DNA of 33,991 bases from JAGWRA01 sp035534615 (GCA_035534615.1 DATLRO010000135.1:1-33991); one strand, 5' to 3'; positions 1 to 9,015 are shown, numbered from the stretch's first letter. Made by a program: numbers and translations. Notes: generated by a model from the letters alone, not told the origin.

Positions 1-228
1 CAGCGGGCGACGTTCAACGGCCACGCCTCGCAGATCTGGGACGGCGTGCGCGCGCTGAGCGGGGAATCGATCATCGACGTCGGCATCTATCTGCTCGTCC
101 TGACGCCCATCCTCCGCGTCGTCACCTCCATGGTGCTGTTCCTCTTCGAGGAGCACGACCGGCTGTACACCGTCGTCACGTTCTTCGTCCTCCTCCTCAC
201 GCTGACCGGCCTGCTCTTCCTCAAGTAA
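1..228 (+). CDS. DUF1634 family membrane protein, C-terminal part
   Basis: The reading frame is open from the first base, so this is the 3' end of a gene that begins before the window. A GTG at 46 is only an internal codon. The visible 75 residues begin with a short soluble stretch (QRATFNGHASQIWDG), then one hydrophobic segment (IYLLVLTPILRVVTSMVLFLF), a charged turn EEHDRLY and a second hydrophobic segment ending in FLK. This matches the last two membrane helices of DUF1634 proteins. Function is unknown; in many genomes these proteins sit beside a TauE/SafE-type exporter (TSUP family), which would then lie off the left edge. The fold call is fairly safe, the partner is inference. Confidence 0.75.
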   Translation, partial: QRATFNGHASQIWDGVRALSGESIIDVGIYLLVLTPILRVVTSMVLFLFEEHDRLYTVVTFFVLLLTLTGLLFLK

Positions 229-231
229 GGC

Positions 232-267
232 GCGCGGCCGCGCCGGGCGGCGGCCCGGCGGCCGCGA
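232..267. terminator. Bulged hairpin between convergent genes, probable two-way terminator
   Basis: An inner stem GCCGGGC (242-248) pairs with GCCCGGC (253-259) around a GGCG loop. An outer stem GCGGCC (234-239) pairs with GGCCGC (260-265), with a two-base bulge on the left. It lies between the stop of the DUF1634 gene and the stop of the convergent CapA gene. No T-run follows, so termination is inferred from position and strong pairing. Confidence 0.45.
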
Positions 268-282
268 CCGGCGGCGGCGCCG

Positions 283-1374
283 TCACCAGCGCACCGCCAG
301 GCGGCCGTCAGGCGCAGCCTCGACCCGCGTTCCGAACCTTCGGCCTTCGGCGTCGAGCCGGCGCTGCAGCCACTGCCGATCGGCCGGCGATGCGAGTCCG
401 AGGCGCATGCGCCGGAGCTGCAGCGGCGTCAGGTGCACGGCCGCCAGTCCGCCCGTGCGCGCATCCACGGTCGCCGCATACATCAGCACCAGATCGCTTC
501 GATACGACCGGTCGCCCGCGATCCCCTCGTAGTCGTCCACGAAATCTCTACATCCGTACAGGACGAGGCCGCCCCGATAGACCTCGATGGCCAGCGGATG
601 GTGCGAGGAATGGCCGTGGACGATGTGCACACCGCCGTCGATGAGGGCGTGCGCGAAGCGGGTGTGGACGTCTGGGATCCGGTCCACCCAGTTCGGCCCC
701 CAGTGAATCGACGCCACGATGACGTCGCCGGGCTGCCGGGCGAGGCGCACCTGCCGCGCAACCGCGTCGGCGGTGACCGGCGACAGGTCGTCGAGCAGGT
801 CGACGCCCGGGCGCCGGTCGGTGGCCGCCCAGTCGGGCGGGATGCCGCTCGTCTCGACGCCGAACGCGAACACCACGACCCGGCCGTCCTGGCGCTCGAG
901 GATCGCCGGCCGGCGCGCCTCGTCGCGGGTGCGGCCGGCTCCCGCCACCGCAATGCCGGCCTGGCGGAGCGTGTCCAGCGTCTCCACGAGTCCGTCCCGG
1001 CCGTAGTCGAGCACGTGATTGTTGGCCAGGACACAGACATCGATCCCGGCGGCAGTCAGGCAGGCGACGTTCGCCGGATGCATCCGGTAGTGAACGTCCT
1101 TGCCGCGCCAGACATCGTCCGCGCGCGTGATGCTGGTTTCGAGGTTGACGATCCAGGCGGCGGCCGCGAGCCGATCGCGCTCGGCGAGTGCGTCGCCCCA
1201 GACATACGCCCAGGAGACCGGCCGCGGAATCCTGCCGGATCTCGCGTCGGCCAGTTCCACGTACTCCCGGGCATCCGAGACGTACGGTTCGTGCAGTCGT
1301 GGATCCCCGGCGTGCGGAAGGATCTGATCGACGCCCCGTCCGGTCATGACGTCGCCGCACAGGCACAGCAGCAC
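283..1374 (-). CDS. CapA family protein (calcineurin-like metallophosphatase fold)
   Basis: 363 residues. The pattern is that of PGA_cap/CapA proteins: CLCGDVMTGRGVDQ at the N-terminus (metal-binding GD), VNLETS, ANNHVLDYG, HWGPNW and HGHSSHHP. These are the metal and active-site blocks of the calcineurin-like superfamily. CapA homologues take part in poly-gamma-glutamate or capsule synthesis, but many stand-alone members have no proven role. I see no signal peptide or membrane helix. The start is GTG at 1374: a GGAGG lies five bases upstream, and the conserved GDVMTGRG block follows at the usual distance. It is the last gene of a same-strand run after the molybdenum hydroxylase (73 bp gap), so co-transcription is likely. 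No capsule ligase (PgsB/CapB) is nearby, which argues against calling it a capsule gene. Confidence 0.85.
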   Translation of the reverse strand: MLLCLCGDVMTGRGVDQILPHAGDPRLHEPYVSDAREYVELADARSGRIPRPVSWAYVWGDALAERDRLAAAAWIVNLETSITRADDVWRGKDVHYRMHPANVACLTAAGIDVCVLANNHVLDYGRDGLVETLDTLRQAGIAVAGAGRTRDEARRPAILERQDGRVVVFAFGVETSGIPPDWAATDRRPGVDLLDDLSPVTADAVARQVRLARQPGDVIVASIHWGPNWVDRIPDVHTRFAHALIDGGVHIVHGHSSHHPLAIEVYRGGLVLYGCRDFVDDYEGIAGDRSYRSDLVLMYAATVDARTGGLAAVHLTPLQLRRMRLGLASPADRQWLQRRLDAEGRRFGTRVEAAPDGRLAVRW

Positions 1375-1447
1375 GGGCGCCTCCGTCGGGATCGGCAGCG
1401 CGAGGTTCTGACGGACAACAGGCGGCGGACGGCGGATGTCCCTGGGG

Positions 1448-3457
1448 TCAGCGCGTCGCGGCCGCCGTGACGGCCGCCGGCCCCAGCGGCAGGCGGCGGA
1501 CGCGCGCGCCGCAGGCGTCGAACACGGCGTTCGCGATCGCGGCGGCCGTCGGCACCGAGCCCGGCTCGCCGACGCCGGTCGACGCCACGGTCAGGTCTCC
1601 GGTGAACACGACGTCGATCGCGCGCGGCGCGTCGCGGACCGTGGCAATCGCATAGTCGCGCCACGAGGTCGTCGTCACGGCGCTGCCGTCGTGGTGGAGC
1701 TCCTCGAGGAGCGCCCAGCTGGCGGCCTGCTGCACGCCGCCTTCGATCTGGTTGCGCGCGCCGTCCGGATGGACGAGGCGCCCCGGATCCACGGCGCACC
1801 AGACCCGTTCGATGCGCACCTGGCCGTTCGGCCCGACGACCACCTCGGCCACCTCCGCGACGTAGGTGCCGTGGTACACGGCGCAGGCCACGCCGAAGCC
1901 GCGGCCGGCTTCGCGCGGCCGCCGCGCCCAGCCGCTCCGCTCACCGACCGCTTCGAGCACGCGCCGAAGCCGCGGATCGTCGACGAGCCGCAGACGGAAC
2001 GCCATCGGATCCTGTTGCGACGCGTGCGCCAGCTCGTCGATGAACGATTCGATGGCGAACACGTTCGGCGCGGCGGCCAGCGAGCGGAAGGCGCCCGTGC
2101 GGACCGCGCCCGGCACGACCTGGAGCCGGACCACGGCGCGGCCGAGGCGGTACGGCGGCACGGCGTTGCGCCCCGACGTCATCTCGATCACGCGAGCCGG
2201 TCCGCCGCCCGTTCCGTAGGTGTGAGGATTGGTCCGCTCGTGATAGCGCCACGCGGCGATCGTCCCGTCGGCCGCCAGCGCCGCCGCCAGTTCGGCGTCG
2301 AGGATCGGGCGGTGGGGGCTCAGCCGGAATTCTTCGGTCCGCGTCCACTGCACGAGCACCGGCCGCCGGACGGCGCGCGACAGGCGCACCGCATCCATCG
2401 GCGCGTCACTCATGTTGCCGCGGCCGTACATCCCGCCCATCGTCCGGGGGTGCACGTGCACGCGATCGGCGGGCAGGCCGAGCAGGCCGGCCGCCTCGTC
2501 GCGCAGGCCGAATGGCCGCTGCACCGCGACGTACAGGTCGGCGCCGTCCTCGCGCACGTCGGCGACAGCGGCGCTGGGGCCGATCGACGCGTGCGCGATG
2601 TGGGGAACGGCGTAGCGGGCGTCGAGACGGACCGCCGCCCCGGCAAAGGCCTCCTCCGCCCCCTCGTCGTTCCGCAGCAGGCCGTCGAACAGCCCGGCCG
2701 GGGCCGCGTCGGGGGGCCGCCACTCGACTCCGAGCGCGCTGGCCGCCGCCTGCGCCTGCTCGTCGCGTTCCGCCACGACGCCGACAACGTCGCCGTCGCG
2801 CACCACCGCGACGACGCCCGGCATCGCGCGGGCTTCGCGGTCATCGACGGCCGCCAGCCGCGATCCCGGCACGAGCGGATGCACCACGTGCCCCCGGAGC
2901 ATGCCCGGCAGCCGCACGTCCGCCGGGTACTGCGCGCGTCCCGTCACGATGTCGAGCGCCTCGAGGCGGCCCGGCGCGTCTTCCGGCGCCGATGGCGGCC
3001 GGCCGGTGACGGTCTCGGGAACCGCCCCCGTCAGGGGCTCGAGCGCCGTCAGCTCCTCGTAGGCCACACTCCGTCCATCACGCGCCTGCACGCGGCCGTC
3101 GCGCGTGTCGAGCTCCGACGCCGGCACGCCGAAGCGCCGCGACGCCCGCTCGATCAGCAGCGCGCGCGCGTGCGCGGCCGCCATCCGCAGGCTCTTCCCG
3201 TCGGTGGCGGTCGAGAGGCTGCCGAACGTCCCCATGTCCCAGGGGACCCGGTCGGTCTCGCCGAGCTCCACGCGCACCCGGTCGAGCGGCACGTCCAGCT
3301 CCCCGGCGACGATCTTCGCGAAGCCGATGCGGATGTTCTGGCCGTACTCGACCTTGCCGGAGCGCACGACGATAGTACCGTCGGGCTCGACGGCGAGGCG
3401 CGCCTCGAGCGGTTCGGGTGGACGCTCGGGCCAGGGCGCCGGACGACGGCCGTTCAT
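1448..3457 (-). CDS. Xanthine dehydrogenase family molybdopterin-binding subunit
   Basis: 669 residues. This is the large Moco subunit of a two-subunit molybdenum hydroxylase of the isoquinoline/aldehyde oxidoreductase (IorB-like) type. Family marks seen are GKVEYGQNIRIGFAKIVA (GKxExGQ), RTMGGMYGRG, FRSLAAAPNVFAIESFIDEL, and near the C-terminus GVGEPGSVPTAAAIANAVF, where Glu631 is the expected catalytic base. The start ATG at 3457 overlaps the stop of the [2Fe-2S] subunit gene as ATGA, so the frame further upstream is not used. There is no Tat signal, unlike some IorB proteins, so a cytoplasmic enzyme is likely. No FAD-binding (CoxM-like) subunit gene is present. The substrate cannot be read from the sequence; candidates are an aldehyde or an N-heterocycle. 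Confidence 0.9.
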   Translation of the reverse strand: MNGRRPAPWPERPPEPLEARLAVEPDGTIVVRSGKVEYGQNIRIGFAKIVAGELDVPLDRVRVELGETDRVPWDMGTFGSLSTATDGKSLRMAAAHARALLIERASRRFGVPASELDTRDGRVQARDGRSVAYEELTALEPLTGAVPETVTGRPPSAPEDAPGRLEALDIVTGRAQYPADVRLPGMLRGHVVHPLVPGSRLAAVDDREARAMPGVVAVVRDGDVVGVVAERDEQAQAAASALGVEWRPPDAAPAGLFDGLLRNDEGAEEAFAGAAVRLDARYAVPHIAHASIGPSAAVADVREDGADLYVAVQRPFGLRDEAAGLLGLPADRVHVHPRTMGGMYGRGNMSDAPMDAVRLSRAVRRPVLVQWTRTEEFRLSPHRPILDAELAAALAADGTIAAWRYHERTNPHTYGTGGGPARVIEMTSGRNAVPPYRLGRAVVRLQVVPGAVRTGAFRSLAAAPNVFAIESFIDELAHASQQDPMAFRLRLVDDPRLRRVLEAVGERSGWARRPREAGRGFGVACAVYHGTYVAEVAEVVVGPNGQVRIERVWCAVDPGRLVHPDGARNQIEGGVQQAASWALLEELHHDGSAVTTTSWRDYAIATVRDAPRAIDVVFTGDLTVASTGVGEPGSVPTAAAIANAVFDACGARVRRLPLGPAAVTAAATR

Positions 3458-3906
3458 CGCGCGGCCCTCTTCACGGCGCGCACGGCGCGCAGATAGACAC
3501 CGCACCGGCACAGGTGCGGGCCGAGCGCCTCGTGAATCTCTTCCTCGGTGGGATGCGGCGACCGGGCCAGCAGCGCGGCCGCCGAGATGAGCATCCCGCT
3601 CGTACAGTAGCCGCACTGCATCGCGTCCTCGTCCACGAAGGCCTGCTGCACGGCGTGCAGCCTCCCGCCCTTCGCCAGCCCCTCCACCGTGACGATCTCG
3701 AGCCCCACGGCCTCCTCCGCGCTCAGCGTGCAGGACGCGACCGCACGGCCGCCCGCCAGCACGTAGCAGGCGCCGCAGGCGCCATGGCCGCACCCGTACC
3801 GGCTCCCGGTCAGATCGAGATCGTCACGCAGCACGGCGAGCAGGCTCGTCCGCGGCGGCACGTTGACCTCGCGCGCGACGCCGTTGATGTGCAGACGGAT
3901 ACGCAT
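3454..3906 (-). CDS. [2Fe-2S] subunit of molybdenum hydroxylase
   Basis: 150 residues, the standard size for IorA/CoxS-type subunits. The plant-type cluster uses Cys39, Cys44, Cys47 and Cys59 (CGHGACGAC...SC). The second, helical-domain cluster uses Cys98, Cys101, Cys133 and Cys135 (CGYC and CRC). It passes electrons from the Moco subunit encoded next, with which it shares a 4-bp ATGA overlap. The chosen start (MRIRLHING, ATG at 3906, AGGGG upstream) is where the family begins. An alternative ATG at 4017 would overlap the stop of the upstream oxidase gene as ATGA and add 37 residues, but that extension is Gly/Arg/Pro-rich and unlike the family, so I prefer the shorter form. Confidence 0.93.
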   Translation of the reverse strand: MRIRLHINGVAREVNVPPRTSLLAVLRDDLDLTGSRYGCGHGACGACYVLAGGRAVASCTLSAEEAVGLEIVTVEGLAKGGRLHAVQQAFVDEDAMQCGYCTSGMLISAAALLARSPHPTEEEIHEALGPHLCRCGVYLRAVRAVKRAAR

Positions 3907-4013
3907 GAATGCCCCTGACCGGCGGCCGATCGGCGCCGGCGCCCGGCCGGGGCCGGACGCTCTCTTCATTGTACGGCCGCCCGGGCGATCGGCGCAGCCG
4001 GCACCGGCCCGGC

Positions 4014-5603
4014 TCATCCCGCCGCAGGCCGCACGTCGTACGGCCGCATCATTTCATTATCGGCGTGCTCCAGCACGTGACAGTGCCAGACATACCGCCC
4101 GGCGTAGCCCTCGAACCTGACGATGATCCGCGTGACCATGCCGGGCGCCGCCCGGACGGTGTCCTTCCAGCCCGCTTCGGACGGGTCCGGCGGGACGGAC
4201 GGCCCGAGGTATCGCAGGCTCCGGCCGGTCCGGTAGGCAAAGACGTCGAACGGCCGGCGGTCGAGGATCTGGAACCGGACGAGATGCAGGTGAATCGGGT
4301 GCGCGTCGTCCGTGATGTTGGCCAGCTCCCAGATCTCCGTCGTGTCGAGGACCGGCCGCTCGGTGACCGGGGCGCTCCATCGCGTGTCGTTCAGCAGCAT
4401 CCGGAGCGGCACGCCGGCCAGGCTGTCGATTTCCCCCAGCTTGAGCGTCCGCGTCCGGACGGCGTCGGCCGGTCGCAGCCGGACGATGTCCCGCAGGCGC
4501 GCGGGCAGGCCTCCCGCGGCGCCGGCAGGGCCGGCCGCCACCCGGAACTGCATCACGTCCGAGACCTCGTTGCGCAGAACCACGCGGCAGCCCGCGTGCC
4601 GGCGGAAATCGATGACGAGATCGGCCCGTTCGGCTGGCGCCAGATGGAGCGACGTGACCTCGATCGGCGCCTCGAGCAGCCCCTGATCGGTGCCGATCTG
4701 ATGGATCGGCACGTCCTCCGGCAGCGAGAGGAACAGGAACCGGCTGTTGGAGCCGTTCAGGACGCGGAAGCGATAGCGGCGCGGCTCGACGTCCAGCCGC
4801 GGAAACAGCGCGCCGTTGATCAGCAGCACGTTGCCGAAGTACTCCGGAATCCACGGCGCCCCCGGCTCACCGGAGGTCGGATAGTAGAGCTGTCCGTCGG
4901 TGCGGAAGCTTCGGTCGCAGATGATCAGCGGGATTTCGTACCGGCCCTTCGGCAGATCCAGCGCGTCCTCCGCCGCGTCCCGGATCAGGTAGAGGCCCAT
5001 GAGCCCGGCGAAGACGTTGAGGCGGTGGATGCCCATGGCGTGATCGTGATACCAGAGCGTCGCCGCGTCCTGCTCGTTCGGATAGAAATAGTGGAGCGAC
5101 TGTCCCGGCACGCACCAGGCATCCGGATACCCGTCGCTCGCCGGCGGCACCTTGCCGCCGTGCAGGTGCACGACCGCGCGGACATCGGGCTCGTCGCGGT
5201 GCGCGCCCGCCAGCGTGTGATCGATCGGCAGGAAGTGCCGGGCCGGCAGGCGGTTGATCCAGTCGACCCGCACTCCCTCGCCGCGGCGCACCTCGAGCGT
5301 CGGCCCGGGCACGCCGGAGCCGTAGCTCCAGAACCTCGTCGGTGGCAGGTCGCGGTGCACCTTCGCCAGCACCTGCCGCATCGGGATGCGATAGTGCGGC
5401 AGGCGCCGCCCGTCGTGCTGCCAGGTGCCGGCGGGACGCGCGATCGGCGGAAGCGGCAGCGGGTCGACGAACGGCGTCAGCGTGGCGGGATCGAGTTCGG
5501 CGGCGGGACGGCGCGGCGCAGCCGGCGCCCGGCCCGGATCGACGGCCAGCGCCGCCGCGGCGACGCAGGCGCGATGCAGAAACGTGCGACGCGTGATGGC
5601 CAT
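4014..5603 (-). CDS. Tat-exported multicopper oxidase
   Basis: 529 residues. The N-terminus MAITRRTFLHR followed by an Ala-rich stretch is a twin-arginine signal, so the enzyme is folded with its copper and exported. All four copper-ligand blocks are present: HLHG (146-149), HDH (186-188), HPIHLH (about residue 440) and HCHVLEHADNEM (507-518, type 1 Cys508 with Met518 as likely axial ligand). The layout is like CotA/bilirubin-oxidase type laccases, which oxidise phenols or metal ions and reduce oxygen to water. A longer frame upstream adds 17 residues without signal character, so the start is placed at the Tat peptide. It lies 124 bp after a secreted phosphoesterase gene and 107 bp before the hydroxylase genes. 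The true substrate is unknown. Confidence 0.92.
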   Translation of the reverse strand: MAITRRTFLHRACVAAAALAVDPGRAPAAPRRPAAELDPATLTPFVDPLPLPPIARPAGTWQHDGRRLPHYRIPMRQVLAKVHRDLPPTRFWSYGSGVPGPTLEVRRGEGVRVDWINRLPARHFLPIDHTLAGAHRDEPDVRAVVHLHGGKVPPASDGYPDAWCVPGQSLHYFYPNEQDAATLWYHDHAMGIHRLNVFAGLMGLYLIRDAAEDALDLPKGRYEIPLIICDRSFRTDGQLYYPTSGEPGAPWIPEYFGNVLLINGALFPRLDVEPRRYRFRVLNGSNSRFLFLSLPEDVPIHQIGTDQGLLEAPIEVTSLHLAPAERADLVIDFRRHAGCRVVLRNEVSDVMQFRVAAGPAGAAGGLPARLRDIVRLRPADAVRTRTLKLGEIDSLAGVPLRMLLNDTRWSAPVTERPVLDTTEIWELANITDDAHPIHLHLVRFQILDRRPFDVFAYRTGRSLRYLGPSVPPDPSEAGWKDTVRAAPGMVTRIIVRFEGYAGRYVWHCHVLEHADNEMMRPYDVRPAAG

Positions 5604-5727
5604 CGGTCGAATCCGGCAGCCGCAGGCGGCATGACGCCCTCGGCCCTCGTACACGGAACGGGCGCGCGACGGACCTGCCGGCCCGGCTTCGCGCGGCGGC
5701 CGGCGCGCGCGCCCACGACGGCTCCCG

Positions 5728-7347
5728 TCATCGTCCGGGCGGGCGCACCGGCTCGCCGGTCCGTTCGTCGAGAATCAGCGGGGCAGCCGTCGGCTGGTGG
5801 AAATCGAACATCCGGTCGATCGAATTGGCGATCGCATCGAACGATCCCCGGCCGAGACGGCGCCCGCCCAGCCAGCGATCCTCGATGAACCGGATGATCG
5901 ACGTCTGGTCGGTCACCGTGTGGTCGACGAAATTCCTCCGTGCCCACGGCGACACCACCAGCAGCGGCAGCCGCGGGCCATAGCCGCAGCGCCCCTGCGC
6001 GTGGGGGTTGTCCGGCGCGATGCCCGGCAGCGCCGAGGCGCCGTCCCCGCACGTCCCCGTCCCGGTCAGCGCATCGCCAGGGCTGGTCGACTGGTTGACG
6101 ATCGGCCCCATCTGGTGGTCGTACCAGCCGTCCGAGTCGTCGTACGCGATGACCACCGCCGTGCTGCGCCATTCCGGCCGCCGCTGCAGGAAGTTCAGCA
6201 CGTGGACCAGGAACGCCTGTTCGTCCAGCGGATCCGAGTACCCGGCGTGGCCGTCCTGATAGGCCGGCGGCTTGAGGAAGCTGACCGCCGGAAAATTGCC
6301 GGCGCGGACGGCCGCGTAGAAGTCGTCGATGTCGTACTGATGGTTCGCCCGGTCGCCGTTGTGGCCGATCGCCGCCACGGACGAGGGCCGGAGGTGCGTC
6401 GGGTTCGCGGTCGACCGGTAGTACTGGAACGGTTCGTGGTGCGGCATGTAGTCGTTCGACCGGACGTGGGTGACGGCCGACGTCGTGCGCCGCAGGCAGC
6501 CGGTGCTGCCGTCGGGATTCGTCACCGTCAGGTCGAACCCGCCTTCGAACCAGCCCCAGGTGACCCCGGCCCGGCTCAGCAGGTCGCCGATGTTCGTGCC
6601 GCCCAGCGCCACCTGCGCCTGGGTCGGACTGGAGCAGACGTCGCCAATCGGATCGGCATCACCGATGAGCGTGAGCGATCCGTGGCCGCCGGCGGTCGCC
6701 TTGCTCGTGCCGTTCCGCGTGGCAATGACGCCGTTGGTCTGCCCGGCCACCAGATTGATCGCCCCCGGCGTCGACGGCCCGAACGTCGTGCCGTACGAGT
6801 CGTCGCTCATCGCGAAGTGCTGCGCATAGTTCCAGAGCGCGGTGACGGTGTTGCCGTCGAAGTACCCCATCGTGAGACCGGTCGTCCCCATCGGACCGGC
6901 CGGCGCGTCCGGCGGCCTGTTCCCGCGCCCGACGGCGTGCGGAAACAGGTCCATCAGGCCGGCGTGGAACGCGAGCTGCTCCGGCGTGTAGTCGTGATCC
7001 TGATCGGCCGTGGCGGCCTGCGTGCGGTCCAGCCGGAACGGGTTCACGGCGCCCGCACCGTTGGCGGCGTTCGACGCGTTCGGGTTGCGATCGCGCAGCG
7101 CGCCGCGCAGGCCGTTGACGGACGGCGTGCCGGGGGCGGCGTGGAACGCCGGCTCGCCGGGCGGATTGGCCGCGTCGGGATAGGTGGCGAAGTAGTGATC
7201 GAACGACACGTTCTCGTCGAAGATCACGACCAGGTGCCGGATCCGCGTGGCGCCCGGTTCGCGGCGTACCCCGGCGCGGACGAACAGCGGCTGAACGACC
7301 AGCGCCAGCGCCCCCATCACGGCCGCCAGCGTCGCGCGTCGAATCAT
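5728..7347 (-). CDS. Secreted phosphoesterase (phospholipase C / acid phosphatase family)
   Basis: 539 residues. A signal peptide (MIRRATLAAVMGALALVV...) is followed by HLVVIFDENVSFDHYFATYP, the N-terminal signature of the PF04185 phosphoesterase family (non-haemolytic phospholipase C and acid phosphatases). Further family marks are SDDSYGTTFGPSTPGAIN, DDSDGWYDHQMGP and LPLLVVSPWARRNFVDHT near the C-terminus. The start ATG at 7347 is supported by the signal peptide and a GAGG/AGGA sequence just upstream; the frame open before it is low-complexity. It would release phosphate or diacylglycerol outside the cytoplasm; the substrate is not predictable. It is the first gene of the same-strand run with the multicopper oxidase. 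Confidence 0.9.
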   Translation of the reverse strand: MIRRATLAAVMGALALVVQPLFVRAGVRREPGATRIRHLVVIFDENVSFDHYFATYPDAANPPGEPAFHAAPGTPSVNGLRGALRDRNPNASNAANGAGAVNPFRLDRTQAATADQDHDYTPEQLAFHAGLMDLFPHAVGRGNRPPDAPAGPMGTTGLTMGYFDGNTVTALWNYAQHFAMSDDSYGTTFGPSTPGAINLVAGQTNGVIATRNGTSKATAGGHGSLTLIGDADPIGDVCSSPTQAQVALGGTNIGDLLSRAGVTWGWFEGGFDLTVTNPDGSTGCLRRTTSAVTHVRSNDYMPHHEPFQYYRSTANPTHLRPSSVAAIGHNGDRANHQYDIDDFYAAVRAGNFPAVSFLKPPAYQDGHAGYSDPLDEQAFLVHVLNFLQRRPEWRSTAVVIAYDDSDGWYDHQMGPIVNQSTSPGDALTGTGTCGDGASALPGIAPDNPHAQGRCGYGPRLPLLVVSPWARRNFVDHTVTDQTSIIRFIEDRWLGGRRLGRGSFDAIANSIDRMFDFHQPTAAPLILDERTGEPVRPPGR

Positions 7348-7857
7348 CGTATCCTCATCTCCCGGGCTCCACCCGGACGAAGCCGGGTGGCTGCGCCGAC
7401 CGCCCGCCGGAGGCCCCTGGAGTCCCCGGCGGAGCGGCCTCTCACCGGCGCCGCCAACCCGGCTCACCCGCCCTGTGTCCCGCGTCTGGAATCCACCGGC
7501 GGGCGCCGGGCCGGATGGCCCGGGGGCGCCCCCTCAAGTATTCCCCATACCTGCGGGCGGCGCATCCTGATCCATCCGGCACCGCGCACCGGCCCCGCCA
7601 TCGAATTCCCCCGGGACACCGAAGTCAGCTCACCGATCGAGAGGCCACGTTGCCGGCCTGTTTCGAAACGTGCGGACTGAGGCTAGTCTGCGGACGTAAA
7701 GGGAGTGTGGCCGGAAGGTTGCCGGATGGTTAATTCACCCGGCAGAGCTTGTGTTTTCAGCCGGATCATCTCGACCGTCGCCCGTCGCGCCTCAGCCGGC
7801 GGGTGCGGATCCGGGCGTCGCCGCCCTGCGGCCGGGCGTCCGTCCGGCATCGATCAG
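7348..7857. other. Gene-poor 510-bp interval, likely upstream region of the phosphoesterase gene
   Basis: No frame here has a credible ribosome binding site plus protein-like composition. The stretch around 7640-7740 is somewhat less GC-rich and holds TTTCGAAA and a GACT-N6-AGTC inverted repeat, which could belong to a promoter region for the minus-strand phosphoesterase gene, but I could not find a convincing -35/-10 or -24/-12 pair. Confidence 0.4.
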
Positions 7858-9015
7858 TCAGTGGTGCAGGACGCCGACGGCGACGGGCCGGCCCGGCGTG
7901 GGATCGAGGTCCGGCCGGTAGGTGCAGAACGGCTCTTCGGCGAGGAAGCTGCCGGTCGCCGCGTACGCGCGGGCGCGACAGCCGCCGCAGATCCCGACGA
8001 ACCGGCATTCGCCGCACTTGCCCTCCAGGGCCTCGGGATCGCGGAGCTGCTGGAAGACCGGCGAGTGCTCCCAGATCTCCTTGAACGACTGCGTCCGCGT
8101 GTCGCCGGCGGCCACCGGCAGGTACCCGCACGGATACACCAGGCCGACGTTCGACACGAAGCAGACGGCCGTGCCGGCGAGACACCCGCGGGTCATGGCC
8201 GACAGGTGCTGGCCGTGGCCGCCGCCGTGGAGGAGCGTGGGGGCCGCCTTCGCGCGGGTGCCCGGCGCGATGAACGTCGAGCTCATGTCGCCCCGGCTGC
8301 GCTCGTCGGCGATCCGTTGCGCGCGGATCCGGTAGTAGTGCGGCGCGCAGGTCGCCTTGAGGTCGATCGGGCAGTCCTTCGACTCCTCGTCGAACCAGTG
8401 CAGCACGCGCTCGTACTCGTCGGCCGGCAGCATCTCGGTCGGCGCGATCTCGACGCCGCAGCCGACCGGCACGAGCATGAACAGGTGCAGGGCGTCGGCC
8501 GTCAGCTCGAGCGCCAGGTCGAGCATCGCCGGCAGTTCCGCGACATTGTGCTTCGCGACCGTCGAATTGATCTGCACCGACACGCCGGCGTCCCGCAGGT
8601 ACCGAATCCCCTGGAGGGCACGCGCGTGGGAGCCGGGCAGGTTCCGGAAGCGATCGTGCGTCAGCGGGTCCGCGCCGTCGAGGCTGACCGCGACGCGCGA
8701 GAAGCCGACGTCGGCGATCCGCTTCGCCACGTGCCGATCCACCAGCGTGCCGTTGGTCGCCAACGCCATCCGGAAACCGCGCTCCACGCCGTACGCCCCG
8801 ATGTCGAACAGATCGGGCCTGAACAGCGGCTCCCCGCCGGACAGCACCACGACCGGCTTGCCGACGTCGGCAATCTGATCCATCAGCGCGAACGCCCGCG
8901 CCGTGCCCAGTTCGTCGGGCCCGAGCGCCCGCTGGGGGACCGCACGGCAGTGCCGGCAGCTCAGATTGCAGGCCTTGGTCGTCTCCCAGAACACGAGCCG
9001 CAGCGCCGACGTCAT
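7858..9015 (-). CDS. Radical SAM/SPASM protein, AhbD/NirJ-like
   Basis: 385 residues. The radical SAM cluster motif CNLSCRHC is at Cys16, Cys20 and Cys23, followed by LSGGEPLFRPD (SAM contact) and SVSLDGAD-type strands. The C-terminal SPASM region has CGYLP, then CGECRFVGICGGCRARAYAATG and FLAEEPFC, a cysteine pattern very like AhbD (didecarboxysiroheme to haem) and NirJ (haem d1) enzymes. The start at MTSALRLVFWETTKACN is fixed by a strong GGAGGAGGAGG six bases upstream; an upstream extension of the frame is discarded. No other haem-synthesis gene (AhbA/B/C, Nir) is in the window, so the substrate stays open: it could be haem-related or a peptide-maturing enzyme of the same superfamily. It is divergent from uppP. 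Confidence 0.8.
   Translation of the reverse strand: MTSALRLVFWETTKACNLSCRHCRAVPQRALGPDELGTARAFALMDQIADVGKPVVVLSGGEPLFRPDLFDIGAYGVERGFRMALATNGTLVDRHVAKRIADVGFSRVAVSLDGADPLTHDRFRNLPGSHARALQGIRYLRDAGVSVQINSTVAKHNVAELPAMLDLALELTADALHLFMLVPVGCGVEIAPTEMLPADEYERVLHWFDEESKDCPIDLKATCAPHYYRIRAQRIADERSRGDMSSTFIAPGTRAKAAPTLLHGGGHGQHLSAMTRGCLAGTAVCFVSNVGLVYPCGYLPVAAGDTRTQSFKEIWEHSPVFQQLRDPEALEGKCGECRFVGICGGCRARAYAATGSFLAEEPFCTYRPDLDPTPGRPVAVGVLHH

Noticed and set aside
1436..3496. Long plus-strand open frame (about 690 codons) opposite the Moco subunit gene
   Set aside because: Arg/Pro/Ala-rich, no family motif, exactly antisense to a gene with clear motifs; a GC-bias shadow.
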